The notes: a model not told the origin generated them from the sequence alone. A stretch of 55,508 bases of DNA from Actinomadura parmotrematis (GCF_019458805.1 NZ_JAIBOA010000037.1:1-55508), one strand, 5' to 3'; shown: positions 31,891 to 41,392, numbered from the stretch's first letter. A program made the numbers and translations.

Positions 31891-33984
31891 ATGTTCGGTC
31901 TCCCCGCTGAAAGGTCCCGCATGCTCCGGCGCCTGCTGCCCGCCCTCCTCGTCCTCGTCTGGATCCTGGGGGCGGGTCCGCTCGGCCAGTTCGCCGGGAA
32001 GCTCGGCGACGTGGCGAGCAACGACAGCACCACCTTCCTGCCGGCGAGCGCCGAGTCCACCGAGGTGGCGAAGCTGCAGAAGGGGTTCGAGCAGTCCGGC
32101 GCGAGCCCCGCGGTGATCGTGTGGGAGACCGCCGGGCCGGTCACCGCCGCGCAGAGGGACGCCGCCGCCGGGGCGCTGAAGTCGCTCGCGGGCAGCCCGG
32201 ACGCGCGCGGCGCCGCGTCCCCGCCGATCCCGGCGCCCGACGGGCGGGCGCTGCAGGCGATCGTGCCGCTCCGCGCCGACCTCGCCGAACCCGACCAGGC
32301 CATCGACCGGCTGCGCGCGGCGGCGCGGAAGGTCCCCGGCACCACCGTGTCGATCACCGGTCCGGCCGCGCTGCGCGCCGACCTCGGCGGCGCGTTCGCC
32401 GGCATCGACGGCATCCTGCTCGGCGTCGCGCTCGGCGTGGTGCTGCTCATCCTGCTGCTGGTCTACCGCAGCGTCCTGCTGCCGCTGGTCGTGGTGTTCG
32501 GCGCGGTGCTCGCGCTCGGCCTGGCGTCGGCGATCGTGTACCAGCTCGCCGAGCACGGAGTGCTGGACCTGAACGGCCAGACGCAGGGCATCATGTTCAT
32601 CCTCGTCGTCGGCGCCGCCACCGACTACGCGCTGCTGCTGGCCGTGCGGGTGCGCGAGGAGCTGGCGGGCGGCGGCCCGGCCCGGGAGGCCGTCCGGCAC
32701 GCCTGGCGCCGATCGCTCGCGCCGATCGCGGCGAGCGCGGGGACCGTCGCCGCCGGGCTGCTCACGCTGCTGTTCAGCGACCTGAACTCCAACCGCGCGC
32801 TCGGCCCGGTCGCCGCGATCGGCGTCGGCTGCGCCCTGCTGTCGGCGCTGACGTTCCTGCCGGCCGCGCTCGCCCTGCTCGGCCGCGCCGCCTACTGGCC
32901 GTCGCGCGACCTCAGCCGCGGCCGCGGGCTGTGGGAGCGGCTCGGCGCTCTGATCGCGCGGGCGCCGCGCCGCATCTGGATCGTCACCGCCGTGGTGCTC
33001 GCCGCGTTCGCGGCGTTCCTGCCGCTGCTGAAGGCCGACGGCATCGCGCAGACCGACACGTTCCTGAACCCCGAGCCGTCGGTGCAGGGGCAGAAGGCGC
33101 TCGCCCGGCACTTCCCGGCCGGCTCCGGCAGCCCCGTCGTCATCATCACCCGGGAGGGCGCCGTCCAGCAGGTCGCCAAGGCGGTGCAGGCCGACCCGGC
33201 CGTCTCCGAGGTGCGGCCGACGATGGACGGCGACCGGCCGAAGGTCGTGGACGGGCGCGTCGAGCTGTCGGCGACGCTCAAGGTCGCCGCCGACGGCAGG
33301 GCCGCCGAGGACGCCGTCGCGCGCCTCCGCCACGACCTGCGCGCCGTGCCCGGCGGGGACGTCCTCGTCGGCGGCTACACCGCCACCGAGTACGACACGC
33401 TGCGCACCGCCGAGCGCGACCGGACGGTCATCGTCCCGATCGCGCTCGCCGTCGTGCTGCTCATCCTCATCCTGCTGCTGCGCGCGCTGGTCGCGCCGCT
33501 GGTGCTGATCGCCACCGTCGCGCTGTCGTACGCCGCGACGCTCGGCGTCGCCGCGCTCGCCTTCGACGGCCCGTTCGGGTTCCCCGGCTCCGACCCGGTC
33601 GTGCCGCTGTTCGGGTTCGTGTTCCTGGTCGCGCTCGGCGTGGACTACAACATCTTCCTGATGACGCGGGTCCGCGAGGAGGCCGCGGAGCACGGCACCC
33701 GCGAGGGCGTGGTGCGCGGCCTCGTCGCGACCGGCGGCGTCATCACCTCGGCGGGCGTGGTGCTGGCCGCGACGTTCGGCGCGCTGTCGGTGATCCCGCT
33801 GGTGTTCCTCGTGCAGATCTCCTTCATCGTGGCGTTCGGGGTGCTGCTGGACACCCTCGCCGTCCGCTCGCTGCTCGTCCCGGCGCTGGTCCACGACCTC
33901 GGCGACCGGGCGTGGTGGCCGGGCCGCCTCGCGCGCCGCGCGCGCCCGGAGAAGGAGCCGGTGGACGCCGCCTCCGGCCGGTGA
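31891..33984 (+). CDS. MMPL/RND-superfamily transporter
   Basis: A 697-residue membrane protein with about 11-12 helices in two halves: an N-terminal helix, a periplasmic loop, then a five-helix bundle (ILLGVALGVVLLILLLVYRS; IMFILVVGAATDYALLLAVR), and the same order repeated in the second half (LAVVLLILILLLRAL; VFLVALGVDYNIFLMTRVREE). The GxxxDY..L motifs (GAATDYALLL, GVDYNIFLM) carry the proton-relay Asp/Tyr pair of MmpL proteins. MmpL proteins export lipids or lipophilic small molecules. Next to lipid genes a lipid cargo is plausible. ATG 31891 and an ATG ten codons later are both possible starts. Confidence 0.9.
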   Translation: MFGLPAERSRMLRRLLPALLVLVWILGAGPLGQFAGKLGDVASNDSTTFLPASAESTEVAKLQKGFEQSGASPAVIVWETAGPVTAAQRDAAAGALKSLAGSPDARGAASPPIPAPDGRALQAIVPLRADLAEPDQAIDRLRAAARKVPGTTVSITGPAALRADLGGAFAGIDGILLGVALGVVLLILLLVYRSVLLPLVVVFGAVLALGLASAIVYQLAEHGVLDLNGQTQGIMFILVVGAATDYALLLAVRVREELAGGGPAREAVRHAWRRSLAPIAASAGTVAAGLLTLLFSDLNSNRALGPVAAIGVGCALLSALTFLPAALALLGRAAYWPSRDLSRGRGLWERLGALIARAPRRIWIVTAVVLAAFAAFLPLLKADGIAQTDTFLNPEPSVQGQKALARHFPAGSGSPVVIITREGAVQQVAKAVQADPAVSEVRPTMDGDRPKVVDGRVELSATLKVAADGRAAEDAVARLRHDLRAVPGGDVLVGGYTATEYDTLRTAERDRTVIVPIALAVVLLILILLLRALVAPLVLIATVALSYAATLGVAALAFDGPFGFPGSDPVVPLFGFVFLVALGVDYNIFLMTRVREEAAEHGTREGVVRGLVATGGVITSAGVVLAATFGALSVIPLVFLVQISFIVAFGVLLDTLAVRSLLVPALVHDLGDRAWWPGRLARRARPEKEPVDAASGR

Positions 33985-34042
33985 TATCCCAAGGGGGCGA
34001 CCGGGCCGGCGCGAGCACGGCCCCCACCCCGCGGGAGCGCCC

Positions 34043-35593
34043 ATGGAGTTCGACTACGTCGTCGTCGGCGCCGGCTCGGCCGGCGCCGCCCTCGCCGCCC
34101 GCCTGTCGGAGGACACCTCCGTGCAGGTGGCGCTGCTGGAGGCGGGCGGCCCCGACGCCAAGCAGGAGATCCACATCCCGGCGGCGTTCCCCAAGCTGTT
34201 CAAGACCACCTTCGACTGGGACTTCACCACCGCCAAGCAGCCCGAGCTGGACGGCCGCGAGCTGTACTGGCCGCGCGGGAAGACGCTCGGCGGCTGCTCG
34301 TCGATCAACGCGATGATGTGGGTGCGCGGGCACCGCGCCGACTACGACGGCTGGGACGTGCCCGGCTGGTCCTACGACGAGGTGCTGCCCTACTTCAGGC
34401 GGCTGGAGGGCCGCGTCGGCAGCAACGCGGGCGCCGTCTACGGGACGGCCGGCCCGGTCACGGTGTCGGAGCAGCGCAGTCCGAACGAGACGACGGCGGC
34501 GTTCCTGGCGGCCTGCGCCGCCGCCGGGCTGAAGCGGCTGCCCGAGCTGAACGGCCCGTCCAACGAGGGGTACGCGCAGACGCCCGTCAGCCAGCGGCGC
34601 GGCCGGCGCTGGAGCACCGCCGACGCCTACCTGCGCCCGGCGCGCAAGCGCACCAACCTGACGGTGCTGACGGGCGCGCACGCGTCCCGCGTCGTGATCG
34701 AGGACGGCCGCGCGCGGGGCGTGGAGTTCGGCGGCCGGACCGTCGGGGCGCGCCGCGAGGTGATCCTGTCGGCGGGCGCGATCGGCTCGCCGCACCTGCT
34801 GATGCTGTCGGGCGTCGGCGACCCCGGCCACCTGCGGGAGGCGGGCGTCGCGCCGCTCGTGGAGAGCCCGGCCGTCGGCCGCCACCTGCGCGACCACCTG
34901 ACGGTCGGGGTGACGCGCGCCTGCCCGCTGCCGGTGACGCTGAGCGGCGCCGACACCCCCGCCAACATCGCCCGCTACCTGCTGCGGCGGCGCGGCCCGT
35001 TCACCTCCAACGTGGGGGAGGCGGTGGTGTTCACCCGGAGCGGGCCGGAGCAGCCCGCCCCCGACCTGGAGCTGATCTTCGCGCCGGTGCCGTTCGTCGC
35101 GCACGGCCTCACGCCGCCCGAGGAGCACGGCATCACCGTCGGGGTGGTGCTGCTGCGCCCCGAGTCGGCGGGGCGGATCACGCTGGCGCCGGACGACCCG
35201 GCGGGCGCGCCCGTCATCGACCCCGGCTACCTGACCGGCGGGACCGACCTGCCGCGGCTGCTGCACGGCCTGCGGCTCGCCGAGGAGCTGATCGCGGGGG
35301 AGCCGCTGCGGCGCTACGCGGGCGCGCCGCTCGCGCCCTACCCGGGCGTCGTGGACGACGCGGCGCTCGCCGCCTACGTCCGCGCGCACGCCGAGACGCT
35401 CTACCACCCGACCGGCACCTGCCGGATGGGCACCGGCGACGACGCGGTGGTGGACCCCGAGCTGCGGGTGCGCGGGGTGGAGGGGCTGCGGGTGGCGGAC
35501 GCGTCGGTGCTCCCCGAGATCATCCGGGGTCACACCAACGCGCCCGCCATCATGGTCGGCGAGAAGGCCGCCGACCTCGTCCGCGGCGGCTAG
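34043..35593 (+). CDS. GMC-family oxidoreductase (choline dehydrogenase-like)
   Basis: A 516-residue FAD enzyme. It has the N-terminal GAGSAG loop (residues 9-14), the GMC signature 1 (WPRGKTLGGCSSINAMMWVRG), signature 2 (SAGAIGSPHLLMLSGVG), and the catalytic pair His455 (LYHPTGTCRMG) and Asn499 (RGHTNAPAIM) at the same 44-residue spacing as choline oxidase. It oxidises a primary alcohol; the substrate is not determined. The ATG at 34043 has CGGGAG upstream and follows the MMPL gene by 58 bp. It converges on the aminotransferase gene. Confidence 0.93.
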   Translation: MEFDYVVVGAGSAGAALAARLSEDTSVQVALLEAGGPDAKQEIHIPAAFPKLFKTTFDWDFTTAKQPELDGRELYWPRGKTLGGCSSINAMMWVRGHRADYDGWDVPGWSYDEVLPYFRRLEGRVGSNAGAVYGTAGPVTVSEQRSPNETTAAFLAACAAAGLKRLPELNGPSNEGYAQTPVSQRRGRRWSTADAYLRPARKRTNLTVLTGAHASRVVIEDGRARGVEFGGRTVGARREVILSAGAIGSPHLLMLSGVGDPGHLREAGVAPLVESPAVGRHLRDHLTVGVTRACPLPVTLSGADTPANIARYLLRRRGPFTSNVGEAVVFTRSGPEQPAPDLELIFAPVPFVAHGLTPPEEHGITVGVVLLRPESAGRITLAPDDPAGAPVIDPGYLTGGTDLPRLLHGLRLAEELIAGEPLRRYAGAPLAPYPGVVDDAALAAYVRAHAETLYHPTGTCRMGTGDDAVVDPELRVRGVEGLRVADASVLPEIIRGHTNAPAIMVGEKAADLVRGG

Positions 35594-35621
35594 CGCCGGG
35601 GCCGGGGAGGCCGGGGCGGGG

Positions 35622-36995
35622 TCAGAGCTTGGCCCACGCCTCGGTCAGCACCGCGCGCAGGATCTGCTCGATCTCCTCGAAGTGGGAGGCGTCGCAGATC
35701 AGCGGCGGGGCGAGCTGGACGACGGGGTCGCCGCGGTCGTCGGCGCGGCAGTACAGGCCGTTGTCGTAGAGGGCCTTGTCGAGGAAGCCGCGGAGCAGCC
35801 GCTCGGCCTCGTCGCCGCTGAAGGTCTCCTTGGTGGCCTGGTCCTTCACCAGCTCGATGCCGTAGAAGAACCCGTCGCCGCGCACGTCGCCGACGATCGG
35901 CAGGTCGCGCAGCTTCTCCAGGGTGGCGCGGAAGGTGCTCTCGTTGCGCTGGACGTGGCCGAGCAGGTCCTCGCGCTCGAACAGGTCGAGGTTGGCGAGC
36001 GCGACCGCCGACGACACCGGGTGGCCGCCGAAGGTGTAGCCGTGCGCGAACATCGTGTCGCCGGACTTGAACGGCTCGAACAGCCGGTCGGTGACGAGCA
36101 TGCCGCCGAGCGGGGAGTAGCCGGACGTGACGCCCTTGGCGAAGGTGATGATGTCGGGCCGGTAGTCGAACTTCTGCGCCCCGAACATGGTGCCGAGCCG
36201 CCCGAACGCGCAGATGACCTCGTCGGAGACCAGCAGCACGTCGTGCTTGTCGCAGATCTCGCGGACCCGCTGGAAGTAGCCGGGCGGCGGCGGGAAGCAG
36301 CCGCCGGCGTTCTGCACCGGCTCCAGGAAGACGGCGGCGACGGTGTCGGGGCCCTCGAACTCGATGGCCTCGTCGATGCGGTCGGCGGCCCAGCGGCCGA
36401 ACGCCTCGGGGTCGTCGGCGTGCGCGGTGGCGCGGTACAGGTTGGTGTTGGGCACCCGGAAGCCGCTCGGCACGAGCGGCTCGAACGGCGCCTTCAGGCC
36501 GGGCAGCCCGGTGATCGACAGCGCGCCGTGCGGGGTGCCGTGGTAGGCGACGGCGCGGCTGATCACCTTGTGCTTGGTGGGCTTGCCGACGAGCTTGAAG
36601 TACTGCTTGGCGAGCTTCCAGGCGCTCTCCACGGCCTCGCCGCCGCCGGAGGTGAAGAACACCCGGTCCAGGCCGCCGGGGGCGAGCGCGGCGAGCCGCT
36701 CGGCGAGCTCGGCCGCCTTGGGGTGGGCGTAGGACCAGAGCGGGAAGAAGGCCAGCTCGGCGGCCTGCTTGGCGGCGGCCTGCGCGAGCTCCTCGCGGCC
36801 GTGCCCGGCCTGGACGGTGAACAGGCCGGCGAGGCCGTCGAGGTAGCGCTTGCCGCCGGCGTCGTAGACGTACGGACCCTCGCCGCGGACGATCATCGGG
36901 ATCTCGGCGCCGTCCCGGTGCGTCGAGTGCCGGGTGAAGTGCATCCACAGGTGGTCGCGGGCGGCGGACTGTAGGTCGGCTGTCTGCTCCGTCAT
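35622..36995 (-). CDS. Class III (omega) aminotransferase
   Basis: A 457-residue fold-type I PLP enzyme. Landmarks are VYDAGGKRYLDGLAGLFTVQ, the phosphate-binding FFTSGGGEAVESAWKLAK, SDEVICAFGRLG, and the PLP lysine in IITFAKGVTSGYSPLGG. The group contains beta-alanine/omega-amino-acid:pyruvate, taurine and putrescine aminotransferases; I cannot pick one. The ATG at 36995 with GAGGAAG upstream is preferred over the GTG at 36998. It is divergent from the epoxide-hydrolase-like gene, with a large nested hairpin between. Confidence 0.9.
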   Translation of the reverse strand: MTEQTADLQSAARDHLWMHFTRHSTHRDGAEIPMIVRGEGPYVYDAGGKRYLDGLAGLFTVQAGHGREELAQAAAKQAAELAFFPLWSYAHPKAAELAERLAALAPGGLDRVFFTSGGGEAVESAWKLAKQYFKLVGKPTKHKVISRAVAYHGTPHGALSITGLPGLKAPFEPLVPSGFRVPNTNLYRATAHADDPEAFGRWAADRIDEAIEFEGPDTVAAVFLEPVQNAGGCFPPPPGYFQRVREICDKHDVLLVSDEVICAFGRLGTMFGAQKFDYRPDIITFAKGVTSGYSPLGGMLVTDRLFEPFKSGDTMFAHGYTFGGHPVSSAVALANLDLFEREDLLGHVQRNESTFRATLEKLRDLPIVGDVRGDGFFYGIELVKDQATKETFSGDEAERLLRGFLDKALYDNGLYCRADDRGDPVVQLAPPLICDASHFEEIEQILRAVLTEAWAKL

Positions 36996-37074
36996 CACGC
37001 TTCCTCTAAGTGCGAGTGATCCAGTCGTCCCGATGGTAGTTCACTGCGGAATTCGGTGTAAATATGGCTAGATA

Positions 37075-37129
37075 CGGCGGTTTCCGAAGTACCGGTGAGA
37101 AGCCTCACCGGAACGGCCGGAAACCGCCG
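37075..37129. other. Nested hairpin between divergent genes (possible leader RNA)
   Basis: An outer 12-bp perfect stem (CGGCGGTTTCCG at 37075-37086 with CGGAAACCGCCG at 37118-37129) encloses an inner 8-bp perfect stem (CCGGTGAG at 37092-37099 with CTCACCGG at 37104-37111; loop AAGC). The 5- and 6-nt gaps form an internal loop. TAGATA at 37069-37074 could be a -10 that puts this at the 5' end of the hydrolase/P450 transcript. Confidence 0.6.
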
Positions 37130-37176
37130 GATAGGGTCGCCGCCGGAACGTGGCACCGGTGCGCGAGGAGGCGCTC

Positions 37177-38052
37177 GTGAACGACATCCGGCGGGGCTCG
37201 GTGACGGCGAACGGGCTGGAGTTCGGCTACCTGGCGGCGGGACCGGAGGACGGGCCGCTCGCCCTCTGCCTGCACGGCTTCCCCGACTCCGCGCACACCT
37301 GGCGCCACCTGCTGCCCGAGCTCGCGGCGGCCGGGTACCGCGCCGTCGCCCCCTTCATGCGCGGCTACGCGCCGACCGCCGTCCCCGCCGACGGCGCCTA
37401 CCAGAGCGGCGCCCTCGCCGCCGACGCCAACGCGCTGCACGAGGCGTTCGGCGGCGGCCCCGACGCGGTGCTGGTCGGGCACGACTGGGGCGCCTTCGCC
37501 GTCTACGGCGCGGCCGCCCACGCGCCCGGGCGCTGGCGGAAGGCCGTCACGCTCGCGGTGCCGCCGATCGCGGCCATGATGGGCGCCTTCTTCGACTACG
37601 AGCAGCTGCGCCGCTCGTTCTACATCTTCCTGTTCCAGACCCCGCTCGCCGAGCTCGCGGTGAACCGCGCGTTCGTCGAGCGGCTCTGGGCCGACTGGTC
37701 GCCCGGCTACGACGCGGCCGAGGACGTCGACCACGTGATGGCGTGCCTGTCCATGCCCGAGAACCTCGCCGCCGCGATCGGCTACTACCGCACCATGCTC
37801 GACCCGTCCCGGCTCGTCGCGCGCTACGCGGCCGAGCAGGCCGCCGGGGAGCGCACCGGCGAGCGGCCCGTCCTCTACCTGCACGGCGCGGACGACGGCT
37901 GCCTCGGCGTCGCGGCGGCCGACCCGGACGCGGTGCTCGCCCAGCTCCCGGCGGGCTCGCGCGCCGAGATCGTCGAGGGGGCGGGGCACTTCCTCCAGCT
38001 CGAACGGCCGGACGCGGTGAACGCGCGCGTGCTGGACTGGCTCAAGGACTGA
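37177..38052 (+). CDS. Epoxide-hydrolase-like alpha/beta hydrolase
   Basis: A 291-residue alpha/beta hydrolase. The oxyanion motif HGFPDS (33-38) and the nucleophile elbow GHDWGA place Asp103 as nucleophile, which is the epoxide hydrolase/haloalkane dehalogenase pattern, not the serine pattern of esterases. The acid (LHGADDGCLG) and His (GAGHFLQLERP) are present near the C-terminus. The GTG at 37177 has GAGGAGG 6 nt upstream; an in-frame GTG at 37150 is less likely. A cytochrome P450 follows after 66 bp, so an epoxide or oxidised product of that enzyme is a plausible substrate. Confidence 0.85.
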   Translation: MNDIRRGSVTANGLEFGYLAAGPEDGPLALCLHGFPDSAHTWRHLLPELAAAGYRAVAPFMRGYAPTAVPADGAYQSGALAADANALHEAFGGGPDAVLVGHDWGAFAVYGAAAHAPGRWRKAVTLAVPPIAAMMGAFFDYEQLRRSFYIFLFQTPLAELAVNRAFVERLWADWSPGYDAAEDVDHVMACLSMPENLAAAIGYYRTMLDPSRLVARYAAEQAAGERTGERPVLYLHGADDGCLGVAAADPDAVLAQLPAGSRAEIVEGAGHFLQLERPDAVNARVLDWLKD

Positions 38053-38118
38053 TCTTCCTTTACCTTGAGAGCGGTGATGTAAACCGAACCGGATTCGATT
38101 CAGAGACGGTGGCAGCCG

Positions 38119-39366
38119 ATGCTCAAGGCCGAGGACATCAACCTGACCGACTGGGGGTTCTGGAAGGAGCCCCACGACGTCCGCCACGACGCGTTCAGGA
38201 CACTGCGGGAGCAGCCGGACCTGCCGCTCTACCCCGAGCCGGAGGTGCTGTTCGTCGAGCCCGGCCCGGGCTACTACGCGCTCACCCGGCACGCCGACGT
38301 CGTCGAGGCGTCCCGCCGCCCGCAGGACTTCTGCTCGGGCCGCGGCGCCATCAGCATCACCGACGTGCCCGGCGACATGCACGAGTACTTCGGCTCGATG
38401 ATCAGCATGGACGACCCGCGGCACGCCAAGATCCGCCGCATCGTCTCGCGGGCCTTCTCGCCCCGCATGATCCAGCGCTTCGAGGACAAGGTGCAGGCCG
38501 TCGCCGGCGAGCTCGCCGCCGGCCTCGCCGGCGGGCCGGGCACCGGCGACGTCGTCGCCGAGATCGCCGCCCGCCTCCCCTTGAAGATCATCTGCGACAT
38601 GATGGGCATCGGCGCCGAGCACTACGGCACCGTGCTGGACGCCACCAACGTCATCCTGGCGGGCAACGACCCCGAGTTCGTCCCCTCCGACGACCCCGAG
38701 CAGTGGGCGACCGCCCTGATCACGGCCGGGCAGTCCCTCCAGGACCTGGTCCAGGACCTCGGCCGCCGCCGCCGCGAGGAGCCGACCGACGACCTGGTCT
38801 CCGCGCTCGTCAACGCCAACATCGACGGCGAGTCGCTGACCGACCAGGAGCTCGGCTCGTTCTTCATCCTGCTCGTCGTGGCCGGCAACGAGACGACCCG
38901 CAACGCCATCGCGCACGCGCTGCACCTGTTCACCGTGCACACCGACCAGCGCGAGGCGCTGCTCGCCGACTTCGACGGCCGGATCGCCGGCGCCGTCGAG
39001 GAGATCGTCCGCTACGTGTCGCCGGTCATCTGGATGCGCCGCACCGCGACCCGCGACACCACGCTGAACGACCACGAGATCAAGGAGGGCGACAAGCTCC
39101 TCCTGTACTACTGGTCGGCCAACCGCGACGAGACGGTCTTCACCGACCCCGCGAAGTTCGACATCCTGCGCGAGACCAACCCGCACGTCGGGTTCGGCGG
39201 CCCCGGCCCGCACTTCTGCCTCGGCGCCCACCTGGCCCGCCGCGAGATCACCGTGATGCTGCGCGAGCTGTTCACCCGCTACCCCGGCATCCGCGCGGGC
39301 GAGCCGGAGCGGCTGGAGTCCAACTTCATCAACGGCATCAAGCGCATGCCCTACCGCCTGTCCTGA
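38119..39366 (+). CDS. Cytochrome P450, CYP124-like
   Basis: A 415-residue P450. The haem loop is FGGPGPHFCLGAHLAR (Cys367), the I-helix motif is VVAGNETTRNAI and the ExxR is EEIVR. Large parts match mycobacterial CYP124: DWGFWKEPHDVRHDAF, HEYFGSMISMDDPRHAKIRR, LPLKIICDMMGI, and the ending NGIKRMPYRL. CYP124 hydroxylates the omega carbon of methyl-branched lipids and the cholesterol side chain. That fits with the nearby 10-methyl fatty acid genes and the KstR-type site, but the actual substrate is inferred. Candidate operator CGAACCGGATTCG lies at 38085-38097. The ATG at 38119 begins the family N-terminus. Confidence 0.88.
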   Translation: MLKAEDINLTDWGFWKEPHDVRHDAFRTLREQPDLPLYPEPEVLFVEPGPGYYALTRHADVVEASRRPQDFCSGRGAISITDVPGDMHEYFGSMISMDDPRHAKIRRIVSRAFSPRMIQRFEDKVQAVAGELAAGLAGGPGTGDVVAEIAARLPLKIICDMMGIGAEHYGTVLDATNVILAGNDPEFVPSDDPEQWATALITAGQSLQDLVQDLGRRRREEPTDDLVSALVNANIDGESLTDQELGSFFILLVVAGNETTRNAIAHALHLFTVHTDQREALLADFDGRIAGAVEEIVRYVSPVIWMRRTATRDTTLNDHEIKEGDKLLLYYWSANRDETVFTDPAKFDILRETNPHVGFGGPGPHFCLGAHLARREITVMLRELFTRYPGIRAGEPERLESNFINGIKRMPYRLS

Positions 39367-39414
39367 CGCCGGCCGCGGCCCCCGCCCGCCCGGGGCGGGG
39401 GCCGCGCGGCGCGG

Positions 39415-40959
39415 CTAGCGGAGCTCGCGCTTGAGGATCTTGCCGGTGGCCGTCATCGGGAGCTCGTCGCGGAACTCCACCAGGCGCGGGTACTTGTAGC
39501 TGGCGAACTGCTCCTTGCCCCAGGCGACCAGCTCGTCCTCGGTCACCGTCGCGCCCGGCTTGCGGATCACGTACGCCTTGATCTCCTCGCCGTGCGAGTC
39601 GTGCGGGACGCCGACCACGGCCGCGAGCGAGACGCCGGGGTGGGTCATGAGGACCTCCTCCAGCTCGCGCGGGTACACGTTGTAGCCGCCCCGGATGATC
39701 ATGTCCTTGGAGCGGTCGATGATGTAGTAGTAGCCCTCGTCGTCGCGGCGGGCGACGTCGCCGGTGCGGAACCAGCCGTCGCGGATCGCCGCCTCGGTCG
39801 CGTCGGGCCGGTTGTAGTAGCCCTTCATGATGTTGTGGCCGCGGATCGCGATCTCGCCGGGGCCCTCGCCCTCGACCGTCGTCCAGTCGTCCTCGATCAG
39901 CTTCATCTCCACGCCCCAGACGGGCAGGCCGATGGAGCCGGGCTTGGTCGGCCGGTCGGGCCGGTTGAAGGAGGCGACCGGGGAGGTCTCCGACAGGCCG
40001 TAGCCCTCCAGGACGTCCACCCCGAACTTGGCCTTGACGCCCTTCAGCACCTCCAGCGGCAGCGACGCGCCGCCCGCGACGGCCACGTTGAGGTTCCGCG
40101 AGATCGCCTCGACGTCGGCGGGGTCGGTGTCGTCGGCGAGCAGCGCCCAGTACATGGTGGGCACGCCCGCGAAGATGTTGACCTTCTCGTCCACCATCAG
40201 CCGGACCGCCTCCTTGGCGTCGAACCGCGGCTGCAGGACGAGGGTGCCGTGCCGGTAGAACCCGACGTTCATCACGCAGGTCTGGCCGAAGATGTGGAAC
40301 AGCGGCAGCGTCACCAGCGAGGTGTCGTGCGCGGTCTTGGCGAACAGGGTGTCGTCCACCATCGCGTTGGTGAGCAGGTTCAGGTGCGACAGCTCGGCGC
40401 CCTTGGGCTGGCCGGTGGTGCCGCTCGTGTAGATGATCACGGCGGTGTCGGTCGGCTCGGTGAGCGCGCTGTCGAAGGTGGCCGGCTGCCCGTCCAGCGC
40501 CGCCCAGAACAGCTCGGCGCCCTCGATCGGCGACTCGGTGGTGGCGAGGCTCGCGGGCAGCAGGAAGAAGTGCTCGCAGCCCTCGGCCCGCCCGAACCCG
40601 GCGTGGCCGCTCTCGCCGAGGGGCAGCTCGGGGGTGCCCTCGAAGCAGAAGAACGCCTTGGCGTCGGAGTCGTCGAGGTGGTAGGCGATCTCGCGCGGCT
40701 TCAGCAGCACGTTCAGCGGGACGACGACGGCGCCGGCCTTCAGCGCGCCGAAGTACACCATCGGGAAGTAGGGCAGGTTCGGGGAGGCGAGCGCGACCTT
40801 GTCGCCGGGCTTCACGCCGCGCGACACCAGCAGGTTCGCGACCTGGTTCGCGACGGCGTCCAGCGTCGCGTAGGAGAGCCTGATGTCGCCGAACACCACG
40901 GCGTCCCGGTCGGGGGTCTCCCGGGCGGCGTCCTCAAGGAGCACGGACAGGTTCAGCAT
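39415..40959 (-). CDS. Acyl-CoA synthetase (FadD-type AMP-binding ligase)
   Basis: A 514-residue ANL-superfamily enzyme that activates a carboxylic acid through an acyl-adenylate to its CoA thioester. Core motifs are IIYTSGTTGQPKGAELSH (P-loop), GYGLSETSP, WFRTGDVARRDDEGYYYIID, and the A10 lysine in LPMTATGKILKRELR. It resembles long-chain and FadD13-like ligases. The ATG at 40959 has GAGGAGAG upstream and gives the family start MLNLSVLLEDAARETPDR; the frame stays open upstream through a pseudogene but without a usable start. It converges on the P450. Confidence 0.92.
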   Translation of the reverse strand: MLNLSVLLEDAARETPDRDAVVFGDIRLSYATLDAVANQVANLLVSRGVKPGDKVALASPNLPYFPMVYFGALKAGAVVVPLNVLLKPREIAYHLDDSDAKAFFCFEGTPELPLGESGHAGFGRAEGCEHFFLLPASLATTESPIEGAELFWAALDGQPATFDSALTEPTDTAVIIYTSGTTGQPKGAELSHLNLLTNAMVDDTLFAKTAHDTSLVTLPLFHIFGQTCVMNVGFYRHGTLVLQPRFDAKEAVRLMVDEKVNIFAGVPTMYWALLADDTDPADVEAISRNLNVAVAGGASLPLEVLKGVKAKFGVDVLEGYGLSETSPVASFNRPDRPTKPGSIGLPVWGVEMKLIEDDWTTVEGEGPGEIAIRGHNIMKGYYNRPDATEAAIRDGWFRTGDVARRDDEGYYYIIDRSKDMIIRGGYNVYPRELEEVLMTHPGVSLAAVVGVPHDSHGEEIKAYVIRKPGATVTEDELVAWGKEQFASYKYPRLVEFRDELPMTATGKILKRELR

Positions 40960-41139
40960 GGCTCTCCTCGCACAGGGTTCGGCGTCGACGCTTGTCACCA
41001 GGCGTTTATTACCGGTGAGTGTATGAGCGGTTCCGCACATCCTGGTACATGGCACCCGCCCGCGCCATCCCCGACCAGCCCAGGTGAGGGCGTGCTCCGG
41101 CGGGGACGGCCGGGGGGGTGGGCGGTGCGGGGAGGGTCG

Positions 41140-41380
41140 GCCGAGGTCGACGTCGGCGCAGGAGTAGAAGGCGTTGCCGGTGTCGGCGATGTCCCAGACC
41201 GCCGGCAGCAGGTGGCGGCCGTGCTGGGCGGGGTTCCAGCCGCTCCTGGTGAGGAAGTAGCGGAAGGACGTCGTCGCGTGGATCGCCGTCAGCTTCCAGG
41301 TGAAGGTGTACGCGCTGCGGCTCGGCGGGCCGGTGGTGTGGCCGTGCGCCAGGGCGGGCCCGGCGGCGGCGAGGGGGAGG
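41140..41380 (-). pseudogene. Deleted AA10 lytic polysaccharide monooxygenase (chitin-active type) relic
   Basis: The leftward frame reads ALAHGHTTGPPSRS, then AYTFTWKLTAIHATTSFRYF with LTRSGWNPAQ, then HGRHLLPAVWDIADTGNAFY with SCADVDLG. These are three separated blocks of AA10 enzymes such as CBP21: the mature N-terminal His block, the second copper-His block (TAxH) and the C-terminal block with the axial Phe. About 80 and 35 residues are missing between them, both in frame. AAAGGAGGA (41381-41389) is kept as a ribosome site but the start codon and most of the signal peptide are gone, so I call it a pseudogene. The frame then runs without stop into the fadD-like gene. Confidence 0.75.
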
Positions 41381-41392
41381 TCCTCCTTTCGT

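Noticed and set aside
40985..41035. TCACC/GGTGA repeat upstream of the fadD-like gene
   Set aside because: Only 5-bp arms with a long asymmetric spacer; not strong enough to report as an operator.
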